A DNA stretch of 64,000 bases from Crocinitomicaceae bacterium (GCA_020436025.1 JAGQYP010000002.1:62001-126000); one strand, 5' to 3'; shown: positions 53,920-62,714, counted from the first letter of the stretch. Notes: generated from the sequence alone by a model not told the origin. Numbers and translations: made by a program.

Positions 53920-53933
53920 AGAATTTTATTATA
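53920..53933. promoter_or_regulatory. Second XRE-type operator, upstream of the resolvase
   Basis: TTCTAAATTTAGAA, a perfect 14-bp palindrome differing by one base from the site in front of the XRE gene (TTCTAATTTTAGAA), 86 bp before the resolvase ATG. Confidence 0.6.
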
Positions 53934-54018
53934 CTGAATATCAATGTGTTACAAAATTAGTTGTGATTTTTATTTTCTCAGTTGTTCGTTATATAAAGGT
54001 TTACCATAAAATGATACG

Positions 54019-54660
54019 ATGAAGAAAATAAAAGTATGTCAATTAATAAGAGTTTCAACAACCACTCAGAACCTGGAAAGACAAAGAGAAGAACTTGACG
54101 CATTGTGCAAGAAGATGGACTGGGAAGTTGTTTCTGTGATTGAAGAGATTGGCAGTGGCGCAAAGAAGAACAAAGACAGGAAGGCAATTCAAGAGCTGAA
54201 GAAACTATGCTCGACCCAACAAGTCAACAAGGTTATTGTACACGAGATTTCCAGATTGGGAAGAACAACTGGAGAGTCATTGTCATTAATAGAGAGTCTT
54301 ACTGATGCAGGAATAAGCGTGTATGAGTACCAACGAAATATTGAGACTCTAAAACAAGATGGAACACCAAACCCAATTAGTGAGTTGATTATTTCAGTCC
54401 TTGCTTCTTTATATAAGATGGAGCGTGCTGACATGATAGCCAGGATAAAGTCTGGAATGAAGTCAGCAGCATTGAGAGGAGTGCACTGCGGCAGACCACA
54501 GGGAAGCATAGAAGACTCAAAATACTTTCTGGCAAAGCACCAGGAACTTGTAAATAGCTTTCACCTTGGTGAGCAGCTTAGTCTTCGGAAGAGAGCAAAG
54601 TTGTATGGCAAGTCGGTCAATACCGTGAGAAAAGTTCAGGCTCTACTGGAGTACGAGTAA
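54019..54660 (+). CDS. Serine resolvase/invertase
   Basis: 213 residues of the small serine-recombinase family. Catalytic Ser13 in LIRVSTTTQN, then EIGSGAKKNKDR, VHEISRLGRTTGE (about 74-86), the dimer helix and a C-terminal HTH (SLRKRAKLYGKSVNTVRKVQ). It could resolve cointegrates or invert a segment; no pair of resolution sites is evident. Probably regulated through the palindrome at 53920. Confidence 0.88.
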   Translation: MKKIKVCQLIRVSTTTQNLERQREELDALCKKMDWEVVSVIEEIGSGAKKNKDRKAIQELKKLCSTQQVNKVIVHEISRLGRTTGESLSLIESLTDAGISVYEYQRNIETLKQDGTPNPISELIISVLASLYKMERADMIARIKSGMKSAALRGVHCGRPQGSIEDSKYFLAKHQELVNSFHLGEQLSLRKRAKLYGKSVNTVRKVQALLEYE

Positions 54661-54699
54661 CTAATCCATATCAATCTTTATTAACTAAAAAATTACATT

Positions 54700-54984
54700 A
54701 TGATTAGTACATTTTTCAACGTATTCGATTGCGACTACAACTGTTTGGGTGAATGGGAATTTGATGAATTTCCAAAAAGTGGAGACCTCATTATTTGCGG
54801 AATGGAGAACGACACAGTAAAATACTTCATTGTTTACTCATATGATGAGGATATTACAGAAGATTGTCTTGTTGTTGAAGACTTAACCGCTGAAGAATTT
54901 GAGGGTTTAAAAAAGCACCGAACTCAAGAACAAATAATTGGAGCTATGACGTGGGGACCTTTTGAATTGGATGATGAATACTGA
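54700..54984 (+). CDS. Hypothetical acidic protein
   Basis: 94 residues, strongly acidic (YDEDITEDCLVVEDLTAEEF, ending FELDDEY), beta-rich N-terminus with four cysteines. The charge is reminiscent of DNA-mimic or anti-restriction proteins carried by mobile elements, but there is no motif to prove it. Follows the resolvase by 40 bp. Confidence 0.55.
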   Translation: MISTFFNVFDCDYNCLGEWEFDEFPKSGDLIICGMENDTVKYFIVYSYDEDITEDCLVVEDLTAEEFEGLKKHRTQEQIIGAMTWGPFELDDEY

Positions 54985-55021
54985 GCCAAGCTCAGTATCG
55001 TATTAACCAAATTTATTTGTT

Positions 55022-55177
55022 ATGAATAAAAAAATTCAATTGGCTCAGAAAGTCAAAGAAATTAACGACAAGTTCAGCGATGAGCAAGCTGTACAGATAG
55101 CAAACTTCCTAATGACTTTGTCAGAAGTTTACTATGAAGTTGAAAGTAAGTCTAACCAAAAAAATAAAGCAGCATGA
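55022..55177 (+). CDS. 51-residue protein coupled to the integrase
   Basis: ATG at 55022, TGA at 55175 overlapping the recombinase ATG (ATGA). Product: MNKKIQLAQKVKEINDKFSD then a hydrophobic helix ANFLMTLSEVYYEV and a Lys/Asn tail. Helical; could be an integrase accessory or excision-control peptide. No family recognised. Confidence 0.6.
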   Translation: MNKKIQLAQKVKEINDKFSDEQAVQIANFLMTLSEVYYEVESKSNQKNKAA

Positions 55178-56721
55178 GAGTTATAATATACAAAAGAGTT
55201 TCCACCGATGAGCAAGCTGATAAAGGGTTTAGCCTGAGCTACCAAGATGAAGTTCTAAGAGAGTTCTGCAAAAGGATGAAATATGATATTGTTGACGAAT
55301 ATATTGAAGATTGCTCAGGTAAAGATTTCGACCGACCTGAATATAAAAAGATGTTTAGCCAACTTGAGAAGGACCCGAACGCAATTGATTTGGTTCTTGT
55401 AACAAAATGGGATAGGTTTGGTCGAAACATTGAATTCTGTTTGACACAAATTCGATTACTTAAGGACCTTGGTGTACAAGTCAACGCTTATGAGCAATGG
55501 ATTAATGTTACTGCTGTTGATAGTGGGGTTATGATGCTGTCCATGTATTTGTCATATGGGCAAAGCGAAAGAGAGAATATTGTCTCACGTACTACAAGTG
55601 GTAGTAATAAAGCCAGAAGACAAGGTTACTACCTCGGAAAAGCGCCTTATGGATATAGAAGAAAGAGAACTCAAGACAACAAGCCAACACTGGAGGTTTA
55701 TGAAGATGAAGCAAAGTTTGTTAGAAGGGCATTTAATGAAGTTGCTATGGGAATGGATTCAGTCGAGTCTATTTTCAAGAATTTAAGGAAGGAAGGACTT
55801 TCTATTACCAAACAAACCTTCTATAGAATGTTTATGAACCCAACCTATTGCGGTAGAATTCATGTTACAGCATATTTAGATTTCCCTGAAGAAATAGTCG
55901 AAGGAAAACATGATGGTATTGTCTCAGTAGCAACTTATTTAAAAGCTCAAGCTAATAAAGTCAATAATAGATTGAAGGGTATTGTTCCTAAAAAAGAAGA
56001 CCCACAATTTCCGTTAAGGAATTTCTTAATGTGCGGATGTTGTGGTAGAAATTTGACAGGAAGTAAGTCGAAAGGCAGAAACAATTGGTATACCTATTAC
56101 CATTGTAGACAAAGTTGTCCAACTCGTGTTCCTGCTGAAAAGGTTCATAAGTCATTCGAAGATTTATTAGGTCATATTTCAATTAAGCAAGAACTAAGGG
56201 AGGCATTGTTAGCTACAATTCAGTCTACCATTGTTCAGATGGAAGGTGATAGCCATAAAGAATTGAGAAGAGTCAAGTATGAAATAAAAAGGACACAGGA
56301 GCAAATAGAAAAACTTGACCAACAGCTGATGAATAATAGAGTACCTGTAGAGAGGTACAACCGTATGGCTGAAACTCTGGAAAATAAGTCTAACAAATTA
56401 CAGGTAGAACATGATGATTTAGAAAATAGAAAGAGTCCGAAAAAGGAGCAAATGGAAAAAGTACTATGGATTATGTCGAACCTTTCAAATATTTACAAAA
56501 GTGCTGATTACAAAGGGAAACGAAAACTTTTACAAGCACTTTTCCCAGAAAAGATAATTCTTGAAAAAGAAAAGTGTCGAACCACAAAAGTTAATGAAGT
56601 GCTGGCCCTCGTGGCCAGCATTTCTGGTACTTTAGGGCAAAAAAAAAGCGGTACAATCGAGAAAAATCTCAATTTGTACCGCTCTGTACCCACGGCGGGA
56701 CTTGAACCCGCACGTCCGTAG
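55174..56721 (+). CDS. Large serine recombinase (integrase) of the element
   Basis: 515 residues: catalytic domain with Ser10 in YKRVSTDEQ, a recombinase domain (about 160-260, GKAPYGYRRKR), a zinc-ribbon (LMCGCCGRNL ... CRQSC, about 287-310) and a long coiled coil (about 350-440). It probably integrated and can excise the 21-kb element. Its last 25 codons are encoded by the tRNA-Leu terminator and tRNA-Leu itself (ending SVPTAGLEPARP), so the stop codon is supplied by the chromosome. Confidence 0.9.
   Translation: MRVIIYKRVSTDEQADKGFSLSYQDEVLREFCKRMKYDIVDEYIEDCSGKDFDRPEYKKMFSQLEKDPNAIDLVLVTKWDRFGRNIEFCLTQIRLLKDLGVQVNAYEQWINVTAVDSGVMMLSMYLSYGQSERENIVSRTTSGSNKARRQGYYLGKAPYGYRRKRTQDNKPTLEVYEDEAKFVRRAFNEVAMGMDSVESIFKNLRKEGLSITKQTFYRMFMNPTYCGRIHVTAYLDFPEEIVEGKHDGIVSVATYLKAQANKVNNRLKGIVPKKEDPQFPLRNFLMCGCCGRNLTGSKSKGRNNWYTYYHCRQSCPTRVPAEKVHKSFEDLLGHISIKQELREALLATIQSTIVQMEGDSHKELRRVKYEIKRTQEQIEKLDQQLMNNRVPVERYNRMAETLENKSNKLQVEHDDLENRKSPKKEQMEKVLWIMSNLSNIYKSADYKGKRKLLQALFPEKIILEKEKCRTTKVNEVLALVASISGTLGQKKSGTIEKNLNLYRSVPTAGLEPARP
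56600..56620. other. Inverted repeat near the integrase 3' end
   Basis: TGCTGGCC-CTCGT-GGCCAGCA, 8-bp perfect arms inside the integrase frame, about 70 bp from the tRNA. Candidate arm of the right attachment site or a terminator. Confidence 0.55.
56647..56683 (-). terminator. tRNA-Leu terminator
   Basis: Ten-bp stem AGCGGTACAA/TTGTACCGCT with an inner GAGA/TCTC stem, followed on the minus strand by nine T; 3 bp past the tRNA 3' end. Confidence 0.85.
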
Positions 56722-56769
56722 GACACTGCGCCCTCAACACAGCCTGTCTACCAATTTCAGCACGTGGGT
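56687..56769 (-). tRNA. tRNA-Leu(GAG)
   Basis: 83-nt tRNA: acceptor ACCCACG/CGTGGGT, T-arm GCGGGTTCAAGTCCCGC, anticodon loop TTGAGGG between CTGTG and CGCAG (anticodon GAG), long variable arm. CCA is not encoded. The integrase frame stops inside it; it marks the right end of the element. Confidence 0.95.
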
Positions 56770-56777
56770 AAGTACTT

Positions 56778-57395
56778 TTATTTCTTTTCCATTAAGAACC
56801 ATGTAATATCATCTTGAGGTGCTACTGGATCTCCATGGTAAGCAAAACCATAGTGCACCAACTCAAGATCAGGATATTTTTTCATGATCTCTCCTGCAAA
56901 ATCTCTTTTAAATAGACGATCGCTCTCTCCTCTATAGTTGATCATTACAGGAGCTGGATTGTAATATTCGGCTACTAAAATATATCTTTTTGAATACTTA
57001 TAGAGCCTTTCATACACTTTTTCCAATTCCATTGGATTGATATGTATTAGGACACCAACAGTAAAGGTCAAATCTACTTTTTGATCAAACTCTAGATCCA
57101 AAATAGAACCATGTATGGCATTTTGTTCTCCAATGACCTCTACCAAACTTTTGTGTGCATTTTCGTTGACTTCTATTCCAAATCTTCTAGCATCGGGAAG
57201 GAGATTTCCTAAAACTTTCAGATTTAGGCCAATATTCGCACCAAATTCAAAAATGGAATCTACCGGTTGAACATGATGTAACACTCTGCTCCAAAAATGA
57301 GTCTTACTGGCCTCAACAGCCTTTCCTTGGTTCCGATCACAATATTGATCCCCAAAATCACCAGCCCAAAACTTCTCCTGTTCCGTTTGATACAT
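56778..57395 (-). CDS. Pseudaminic acid biosynthesis-associated methylase-like protein
   Basis: 205-residue SAM-dependent methyltransferase. The N-terminus (YQTEQEKFWAGDFGDQYCDR) is the hallmark of the pseudaminic-acid-associated methylase family; motif I is IFEFGANIGLNLKVLG (about 45-60) and VDLTFTVGVLIHINP is motif IV/V. It probably methylates an activated nonulosonic sugar or similar surface-glycan precursor. Lies between tRNA-Leu and tRNA-Lys. Confidence 0.8.
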   Translation of the reverse strand: MYQTEQEKFWAGDFGDQYCDRNQGKAVEASKTHFWSRVLHHVQPVDSIFEFGANIGLNLKVLGNLLPDARRFGIEVNENAHKSLVEVIGEQNAIHGSILDLEFDQKVDLTFTVGVLIHINPMELEKVYERLYKYSKRYILVAEYYNPAPVMINYRGESDRLFKRDFAGEIMKKYPDLELVHYGFAYHGDPVAPQDDITWFLMEKK

Positions 57396-57443
57396 AATTT
57401 CTTTTTTTGCCTAACAAATATAGGATTTGAAATATAAATAAAA

Positions 57444-57465
57444 AAGGAGGTTAAACAACCTCCTT
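57444..57465 (-). terminator. tRNA-Lys terminator
   Basis: AAGGAGGTT/AACCTCCTT, perfect 9-bp stem with a 4-nt loop and T-run on the minus strand, 9 bp past the tRNA. Confidence 0.85.
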
Positions 57466-57474
57466 CATTTTCTG

Positions 57475-57547
57475 TGATTCTGCTGGGGCTCGAACCCAGG
57501 ACCCTCTCCTTAAAAGGGAGATGCTCTACCGACTGAGCTACAGAATC
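57475..57547 (-). tRNA. tRNA-Lys(TTT)
   Basis: 73-nt cloverleaf; anticodon loop CTTTTAA between TCTCC and GGAGA gives TTT; T-arm CTGGGTTCGAGCCCCAG is canonical. CCA not encoded. Confidence 0.96.
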
Positions 57548-57697
57548 AACCGCGTTTGCGGGTGCAAAGATAGAGGCTTTTTTAAAAATGACAAGAAATA
57601 ATTTAAAAAAATATTGAATCTGTCGTTCTGGTTTTTTTAAGTCTTTGGGAAACAAAGGAATCCACATTCAAAAAAACAACTAATTTTGAAAAGTATT

Positions 57698-58222
57698 ATG
57701 CGCATCGTTTTAGTTGGTTATATGGGTTCGGGTAAAACAACTTTTGGTAAAATCCTTGCCAAAAAGTTGGGTGTTCCTTTTCTGGATTCTGACAAATTTA
57801 TTTCCAGCCAACAAGGAATGGAAATCAATGAAATTTTTCAGGAGAAAGGAGAAGCTTTTTTCAGATCCTTGGAAAAAGAATTTATTTCCAACTTAATGCA
57901 TTCAACTGAAGATTTTGTCCTTTCTACCGGAGGAGGTTTGCCATGTTTCGAAAACAATATGGATTTATTAAATCAAATCGGTACTACGATTTACCTGGAA
58001 ATGAGTCCGAATGCGTTGTTAAAACGTTTAGAAAACGGTAAAGAAAGTCGGCCATTGATTAAAGAACTGTCTGATAATGAATTACTTGTTTTTATTGAAA
58101 GGCAATTAAAGGAAAGAAATCCCTATTATCAACAAGCTCAAATAAAATTCCATGGAATTAATGCCAAAAATAGCGAGGAAATCTCAAAATTAATTGATTC
58201 GATTACTCTAAAAAAGCCTTAG
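57698..58222 (+). CDS. aroK: Shikimate kinase
   Basis: 174 residues from the ATG at 57698 (MRIVLVGYMGSGKTTFGK). Phosphorylates shikimate at O3. Walker A GYMGSGKTT (7-15), DSDKFI (32-37, substrate Asp), FFRSLEKEF (Arg), STGGGLPC (about 77) and lid ESRPLI are all present. Convergent 3' end overlaps the phosphoribosyltransferase gene by 20 nt. Confidence 0.94.
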   Translation: MRIVLVGYMGSGKTTFGKILAKKLGVPFLDSDKFISSQQGMEINEIFQEKGEAFFRSLEKEFISNLMHSTEDFVLSTGGGLPCFENNMDLLNQIGTTIYLEMSPNALLKRLENGKESRPLIKELSDNELLVFIERQLKERNPYYQQAQIKFHGINAKNSEEISKLIDSITLKKP

Positions 58223-58703
58223 CTTCCTTGCTTTCAAAATCCACAGCAATATGATTTTGAAGTGTGGTTGATACTTCTAAACCAACAAAATCAGATTTAA
58301 TTGGATACCTTCTATGTCGGCGGTCCACCAGCACAGCTGTCTTCAAAACTCTAACTTTATTTCTAAGGATTTCAGCTGCGGCGTAAATCATGGTACGACC
58401 ACTATTTACGACATCATCTAACAAAATTACCGTGGCTCCTTCTAATTTACTAGGATCAATTCCTAAATCTATTGCATTAGACAATGGATCGTCTTTTTCC
58501 AGACTTATCTTAATATGCTGAATCTCTTGATCTGATATATTCTTCAGGCAATTAAAAATACGTTCTGAAAATGCATAACCTGTTCCAGCAATTCCAGCTA
58601 AAATGATGGATTTTTCATTCACAGTATCCTCATAGATCTCATAGGTCAATCGATCTATTTTCTTTTGAATTTGGTCACCATTTAGTATTTCCAATCTCTC
58701 CAT
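58203..58703 (-). CDS. Phosphoribosyltransferase (PyrR-like)
   Basis: 166 residues of the type I PRTase fold. PRPP-binding loop VILLDDVVNSGRTMIYAA (about 92-109) and pyrophosphate loop LAGIAGTGY. Size and KTAVLVDRRHRRYPIKSDFVG strand resemble PyrR/UPRTase-type regulators, but substrate or regulatory role is not determined. Confidence 0.82.
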   Translation of the reverse strand: MERLEILNGDQIQKKIDRLTYEIYEDTVNEKSIILAGIAGTGYAFSERIFNCLKNISDQEIQHIKISLEKDDPLSNAIDLGIDPSKLEGATVILLDDVVNSGRTMIYAAAEILRNKVRVLKTAVLVDRRHRRYPIKSDFVGLEVSTTLQNHIAVDFESKEAKAFLE

Positions 58704-58733
58704 TCTGATTTGTTTTGATACAAAGTTAATTGT

Positions 58734-59492
58734 TTATATGATGTGTTCGAGTTCCTTCATAAGTATTTGTAGATAATCTTTCCTGAAGATGTCATGAGTC
58801 ATGGGAAGCACACGAAACTCACCCTTTCCCATTTTTTGTATAAAATAGTTCCCGACATCAGGTTTTATTATGCGATCTCTTTCTCCAATCATGACAATTA
58901 AATCTATATTGAAATCATGAAAATTGTTTTTTAATCTTCCCTGGTTTGGAAAAACGTATCTGAATTTTGCCCAAGTATTGTAGGCCATCTCTCGTTGTTC
59001 CTTCTCCCCCATTTGTAATTCAATGAATTTAATCATGCTAGGACTAAAGACTCTTATTCTTCTCAGAAAATGGGCTAAATTAAAAAACCAGTTAGGGTGC
59101 TCAATGGATGTCTTGTACAATCTCCTCAGTAGCCAAATTCTACAAGTCAGATTGTAGAAATTATGCGCTTTAATGCCTTCAGCAGCTATTAAAATTACCT
59201 GATCAATTTTCTCAGGATAATAATTCACTAGATTCAATGCAAATTTTCCTCCTAGCGAATACCCAATCACACTAAAATGATTTATGCTTTCATTTTCAAT
59301 CACTAAATCAAATATCGCCTTCAAATTATGATGATCTAAATGATCTTCTTTTAATTCAGATTGGCCATGAAAAAAAATATTGAAAGATACAACCTGAACA
59401 TCCTTAAAATTATCTGCAAGAAATTCAAAATAGTGCATATTTAAACTGTGACCATGAAAACAAAAAAATGTTTTGGATCCCTCTCCACGCAA
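58734..59492 (-). CDS. Alpha/beta hydrolase
   Basis: About 252 residues. Nucleophile elbow GYSLGG (Ser about 84), oxyanion CFHGHSLN (about 12-19), acid GERDR (about 212) and catalytic His in LPMTHDIFRK. Substrate unknown. The TTG at 59492 is the available start; sequence upstream stays open for 13 codons with plausible beta-strand residues (NQLKLEYLL), so the true start may be a CTG a little upstream. Confidence 0.8.
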   Translation of the reverse strand: MRGEGSKTFFCFHGHSLNMHYFEFLADNFKDVQVVSFNIFFHGQSELKEDHLDHHNLKAIFDLVIENESINHFSVIGYSLGGKFALNLVNYYPEKIDQVILIAAEGIKAHNFYNLTCRIWLLRRLYKTSIEHPNWFFNLAHFLRRIRVFSPSMIKFIELQMGEKEQREMAYNTWAKFRYVFPNQGRLKNNFHDFNIDLIVMIGERDRIIKPDVGNYFIQKMGKGEFRVLPMTHDIFRKDYLQILMKELEHII

Positions 59493-59595
59493 TAAATACT
59501 CTAGTTTCAGCTGGTTAGTTTCTACTATTTCAATTCGACTTTCTATAATGTTAAAAGGTTTTGAAAAGTTTTTTTATCCGTAACTATTATTCTAC

Positions 59596-59603
59596 TAACT
59601 TTG
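59596..59603 (+). promoter_or_regulatory. -7 box of carB
   Basis: TAACTTTG, perfect match to TAnnTTTG, 35 bp before the carB ATG. Confidence 0.6.
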
Positions 59604-59638
59604 CCCTTTGAATTTTAAAAATATTCAAAAAAAACTCG

Positions 59639-62455
59639 ATGCCGAAAGATAATAGTATTAAATCAATCCTGATTATTGGAAGTGGACCTATCGTAATTGG
59701 ACAAGCATGTGAATTTGACTACTCCGGCTCTCAAGCCTCAAGATCTTTAAGAGATGAAGGAATTGAAGTAACCTTGATCAATTCCAACCCAGCAACCATC
59801 ATGACAGATGAGTTTGTAGCGGACAACATCTACTTGAAACCACTTGAACCTGAGTCAATTGTAGAAATTCTGGAACAACATAAAATAGATGCCGTTTTGC
59901 CTACAATGGGTGGACAGACAGCCCTAAATTTATGTATCAAGTGTGATGAACTTGGAATCTGGGAGGATCACAATGTAAGGATTATTGGTGTGGACCTTGA
60001 TGCTATTGAAATCACAGAAAACAGAGAAGCTTTCAGGGACTTAATGATTGAAATTGGGGTTCCCATGGCACCTCAAGATACGGCAAAGTCCTTTTTGGAA
60101 GGAAAAAATATTGCTCAAAAATTCGGTTTCCCAGTTTGTATCCGCCCATCTTATACCTTAGGTGGATCAGGAGCGGCAATCGTTTACGAAGAAGAAAAAT
60201 ATGATGATTTATTGAATAGAGGTTTGCACGAATCTCCTATTCACGAGGTCATGATTGATAAAGCCCTTTTAGGGTGGAAAGAATATGAGTTGGAACTTTT
60301 AAGAGATGCCAACGATAATGTCGTGATTATTTGTTCAATCGAGAACTTTGATCCAATGGGAGTGCATACAGGAGACTCGATCACGGTAGCTCCAGCGATG
60401 ACTCTTTCGGATACAACCTTCCAAAAAATGAGAGACATGGCGATCAAAATGATGAGAGCCATTGGAAATTTTGCTGGAGGTTGTAATGTTCAGTTTGCGG
60501 TTTCTCCGGATGATAAGGAAGATATTATCGCTATCGAGATCAATCCAAGAGTTTCAAGATCGTCTGCATTGGCCTCTAAAGCAACAGGTTACCCTATTGC
60601 CAAAATTGCAAGTAAACTGGCTATTGGTTATCACTTAGATGAATTGAAAAACCAAATCACCCAATCCACTTCTGCTTTATTTGAGCCGACTTTGGATTAT
60701 GTGATCGTTAAGATTCCTCGATGGAACTTCAATAAATTTGCTGGAGCAGATCGTTCTTTAGGACTGCAAATGAAATCTGTTGGTGAAGTAATGGGAATCG
60801 GTAGATGTTTCCAGGAAGCACTTCAAAAAGCTTGTCAATCTCTTGAAATTGGCAGAAATGGATTGGGAGCTGACGGAAAAGAGCTAAGAAATCAGGATGA
60901 AATTTTGCACTCTTTGGAATTCCCATCGTGGAACAGACTTTTTCACATTTATGATGCTTTCAAACTTGGAATCCCTTTCAAAACAATATTTGAAAAAACG
61001 AAAATTACTCCTTGGTTCTTAAGACAGATCGAGGATTTGATACATCTTGAAAGAAAAATCGAAAGACATACTTTAGATAATATTCCGAGAGAATTAATTT
61101 TTGAAGCGAAACAAAAGGGTTATGCCGACAGACAAATCGCTCATTTATTAAGGTGTTTGGAATCAGAAGTATTTACTAAAAGACATGATTTTGATATCAA
61201 AAGAGTCTATAAACTGGTAGATACTTGTGCTGCGGAATTCCCAGCAGCTACACCTTACTACTATTCCACTTTTGAAGAGGAAAATGAATCGGTTTCTTCA
61301 GGAGAAGAGAAGATCATTGTACTGGGATCAGGACCCAACCGAATTGGACAAGGAATCGAATTCGATTATTCTTGTGTTCATGGGGTTTTAGCTGCAAAGG
61401 AATGCGGCTTCGAAACAATCATGATTAACTGTAACCCTGAAACGGTTTCTACAGACTTTGACACTGCTGATAAACTGTACTTCGAGCCTGTTTTTTGGGA
61501 GCATATATATGACATCATTCTTCATGAAAAACCAGTAGGTGTGATTGTTCAGTTGGGTGGTCAAACTGCCCTAAAACTAGCAGAGAAACTTGAGCGTTAT
61601 GGTATAAAAATCATGGGAACAAGTTACGAAGCCTTAGATTTGGCGGAAGACAGAGGAAGTTTTTCTGACATTTTAAAGGAAAACAAAATTCCTTACCCTA
61701 AATATGGAGTTGTTGAGAGTGCCGAACAAGCCATCGAACTTTCCAGAGATTTAGGTTTCCCATTATTGGTTAGACCTTCTTATGTTCTTGGAGGACAAAA
61801 AATGAAGATTGTGATCAATGAATCTGAATTGGAGAAGCATGTAGTAGACATTTTAAGAGACATGCCTGAAAACAAGATTCTTCTGGATCATTTCCTTTCA
61901 GGTGCTACAGAATGTGAATGTGACGCTATCTGTGATGGAAAAGACGTTTACATCATTGGTGTCATGCAACATATTGAACCTGCTGGTATTCACTCAGGAG
62001 ATTCTTATGCCGTACTTCCACCCTACAATATTGGTGATTTTGTATTACAACAAATTGAAGACATTACGAAAAAGATCGCCGTTGAATTAAAAACGGTAGG
62101 ATTAATTAACGTACAATTTGCTGTAAAAGATGATAAAGTTTATGTGATTGAAGCCAACCCAAGAGCTTCAAGAACAGTTCCATTTATTGCTAAGGCTTAC
62201 AGAGAACCTTATGTAAACTATGCAACTAAGGTTATGCTTGGAAAAAATAAGGTGAAAGACTTTAAATTTAATCCTCACAAGGAAGGATATGCTATAAAAA
62301 TACCGGTTTTCTCTTTCAACAAATTCCCGAATGTAAATAAGGAACTTGGACCTGAGATGAAATCAACTGGTGAGGCTATTCGATTCATTAAAAATTTGAA
62401 AGATCCTTTCTTCGTTAAGGTTTATTCGGAGCGAAATCTATACTTGAGTAAATAG
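59639..62455 (+). CDS. carB: Carbamoyl-phosphate synthase large subunit
   Basis: 938 residues. Synthesises carbamoyl phosphate for pyrimidines and arginine. Both ATP-grasp halves are present: IKSILIIGSGPIVIGQACEF at the start, RPSYTLGGSG (about 180), then the second half from GSGPNRIGQGIEFDY (about 562) and RPSYVLGGQKM (about 713). The protein ends just after the second grasp domain; the C-terminal regulatory MGS-like domain of the enteric enzyme (1073 aa) is missing, as is common in Flavobacteriia. carA is not adjacent. Confidence 0.96.
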   Translation: MPKDNSIKSILIIGSGPIVIGQACEFDYSGSQASRSLRDEGIEVTLINSNPATIMTDEFVADNIYLKPLEPESIVEILEQHKIDAVLPTMGGQTALNLCIKCDELGIWEDHNVRIIGVDLDAIEITENREAFRDLMIEIGVPMAPQDTAKSFLEGKNIAQKFGFPVCIRPSYTLGGSGAAIVYEEEKYDDLLNRGLHESPIHEVMIDKALLGWKEYELELLRDANDNVVIICSIENFDPMGVHTGDSITVAPAMTLSDTTFQKMRDMAIKMMRAIGNFAGGCNVQFAVSPDDKEDIIAIEINPRVSRSSALASKATGYPIAKIASKLAIGYHLDELKNQITQSTSALFEPTLDYVIVKIPRWNFNKFAGADRSLGLQMKSVGEVMGIGRCFQEALQKACQSLEIGRNGLGADGKELRNQDEILHSLEFPSWNRLFHIYDAFKLGIPFKTIFEKTKITPWFLRQIEDLIHLERKIERHTLDNIPRELIFEAKQKGYADRQIAHLLRCLESEVFTKRHDFDIKRVYKLVDTCAAEFPAATPYYYSTFEEENESVSSGEEKIIVLGSGPNRIGQGIEFDYSCVHGVLAAKECGFETIMINCNPETVSTDFDTADKLYFEPVFWEHIYDIILHEKPVGVIVQLGGQTALKLAEKLERYGIKIMGTSYEALDLAEDRGSFSDILKENKIPYPKYGVVESAEQAIELSRDLGFPLLVRPSYVLGGQKMKIVINESELEKHVVDILRDMPENKILLDHFLSGATECECDAICDGKDVYIIGVMQHIEPAGIHSGDSYAVLPPYNIGDFVLQQIEDITKKIAVELKTVGLINVQFAVKDDKVYVIEANPRASRTVPFIAKAYREPYVNYATKVMLGKNKVKDFKFNPHKEGYAIKIPVFSFNKFPNVNKELGPEMKSTGEAIRFIKNLKDPFFVKVYSERNLYLSK

Positions 62456-62456
62456 A

Positions 62457-62714
62457 ATGATCCAGGAAGCCAGTGTAACCGGATTGATTCGAACAATTCT
62501 GATAATTGTCGGAGTTTTAGTTGTATTGCGACTTATTGGGAGAATCATGATGGCGAAAAGGGAAATGGAAAATGAAAATCGTCAAAGACGGGCTGAAAAG
62601 GCATTTGAAAAGGAACGTCAACAAAAAATTCAGAATTTTGGGAAAGTAAATATCTCAGATCGACCTGCAAATTCTTCAAACGAAGATTATGTGGATTATG
62701 AAGAGGTAGATTAA
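62457..62714 (+). CDS. DUF4834-like small membrane protein
   Basis: 85 residues, one N-terminal membrane helix (LIRTILIIVGVLVVLRLIGR), a basic heptad-like helix (REMENENRQRRAEKAFEKE) and an acidic tail ending DYVDYEEVD. The layout matches the Bacteroidota DUF4834 family. It starts 1 nt after carB. Confidence 0.7.
   Translation: MIQEASVTGLIRTILIIVGVLVVLRLIGRIMMAKREMENENRQRRAEKAFEKERQQKIQNFGKVNISDRPANSSNEDYVDYEEVD

Noticed and set aside
55078..55219. 14-bp direct repeat as an attachment site
   Set aside because: Both copies are inside coding sequence with conserved SDEQA/TDEQA codons; the integrase copy is part of the catalytic motif, so chance or codon similarity is sufficient.
57260..57667. 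135-codon minus ORF across tRNA-Lys
   Set aside because: Translates tRNA-Lys and its terminator and overlaps the methylase start; no independent support.
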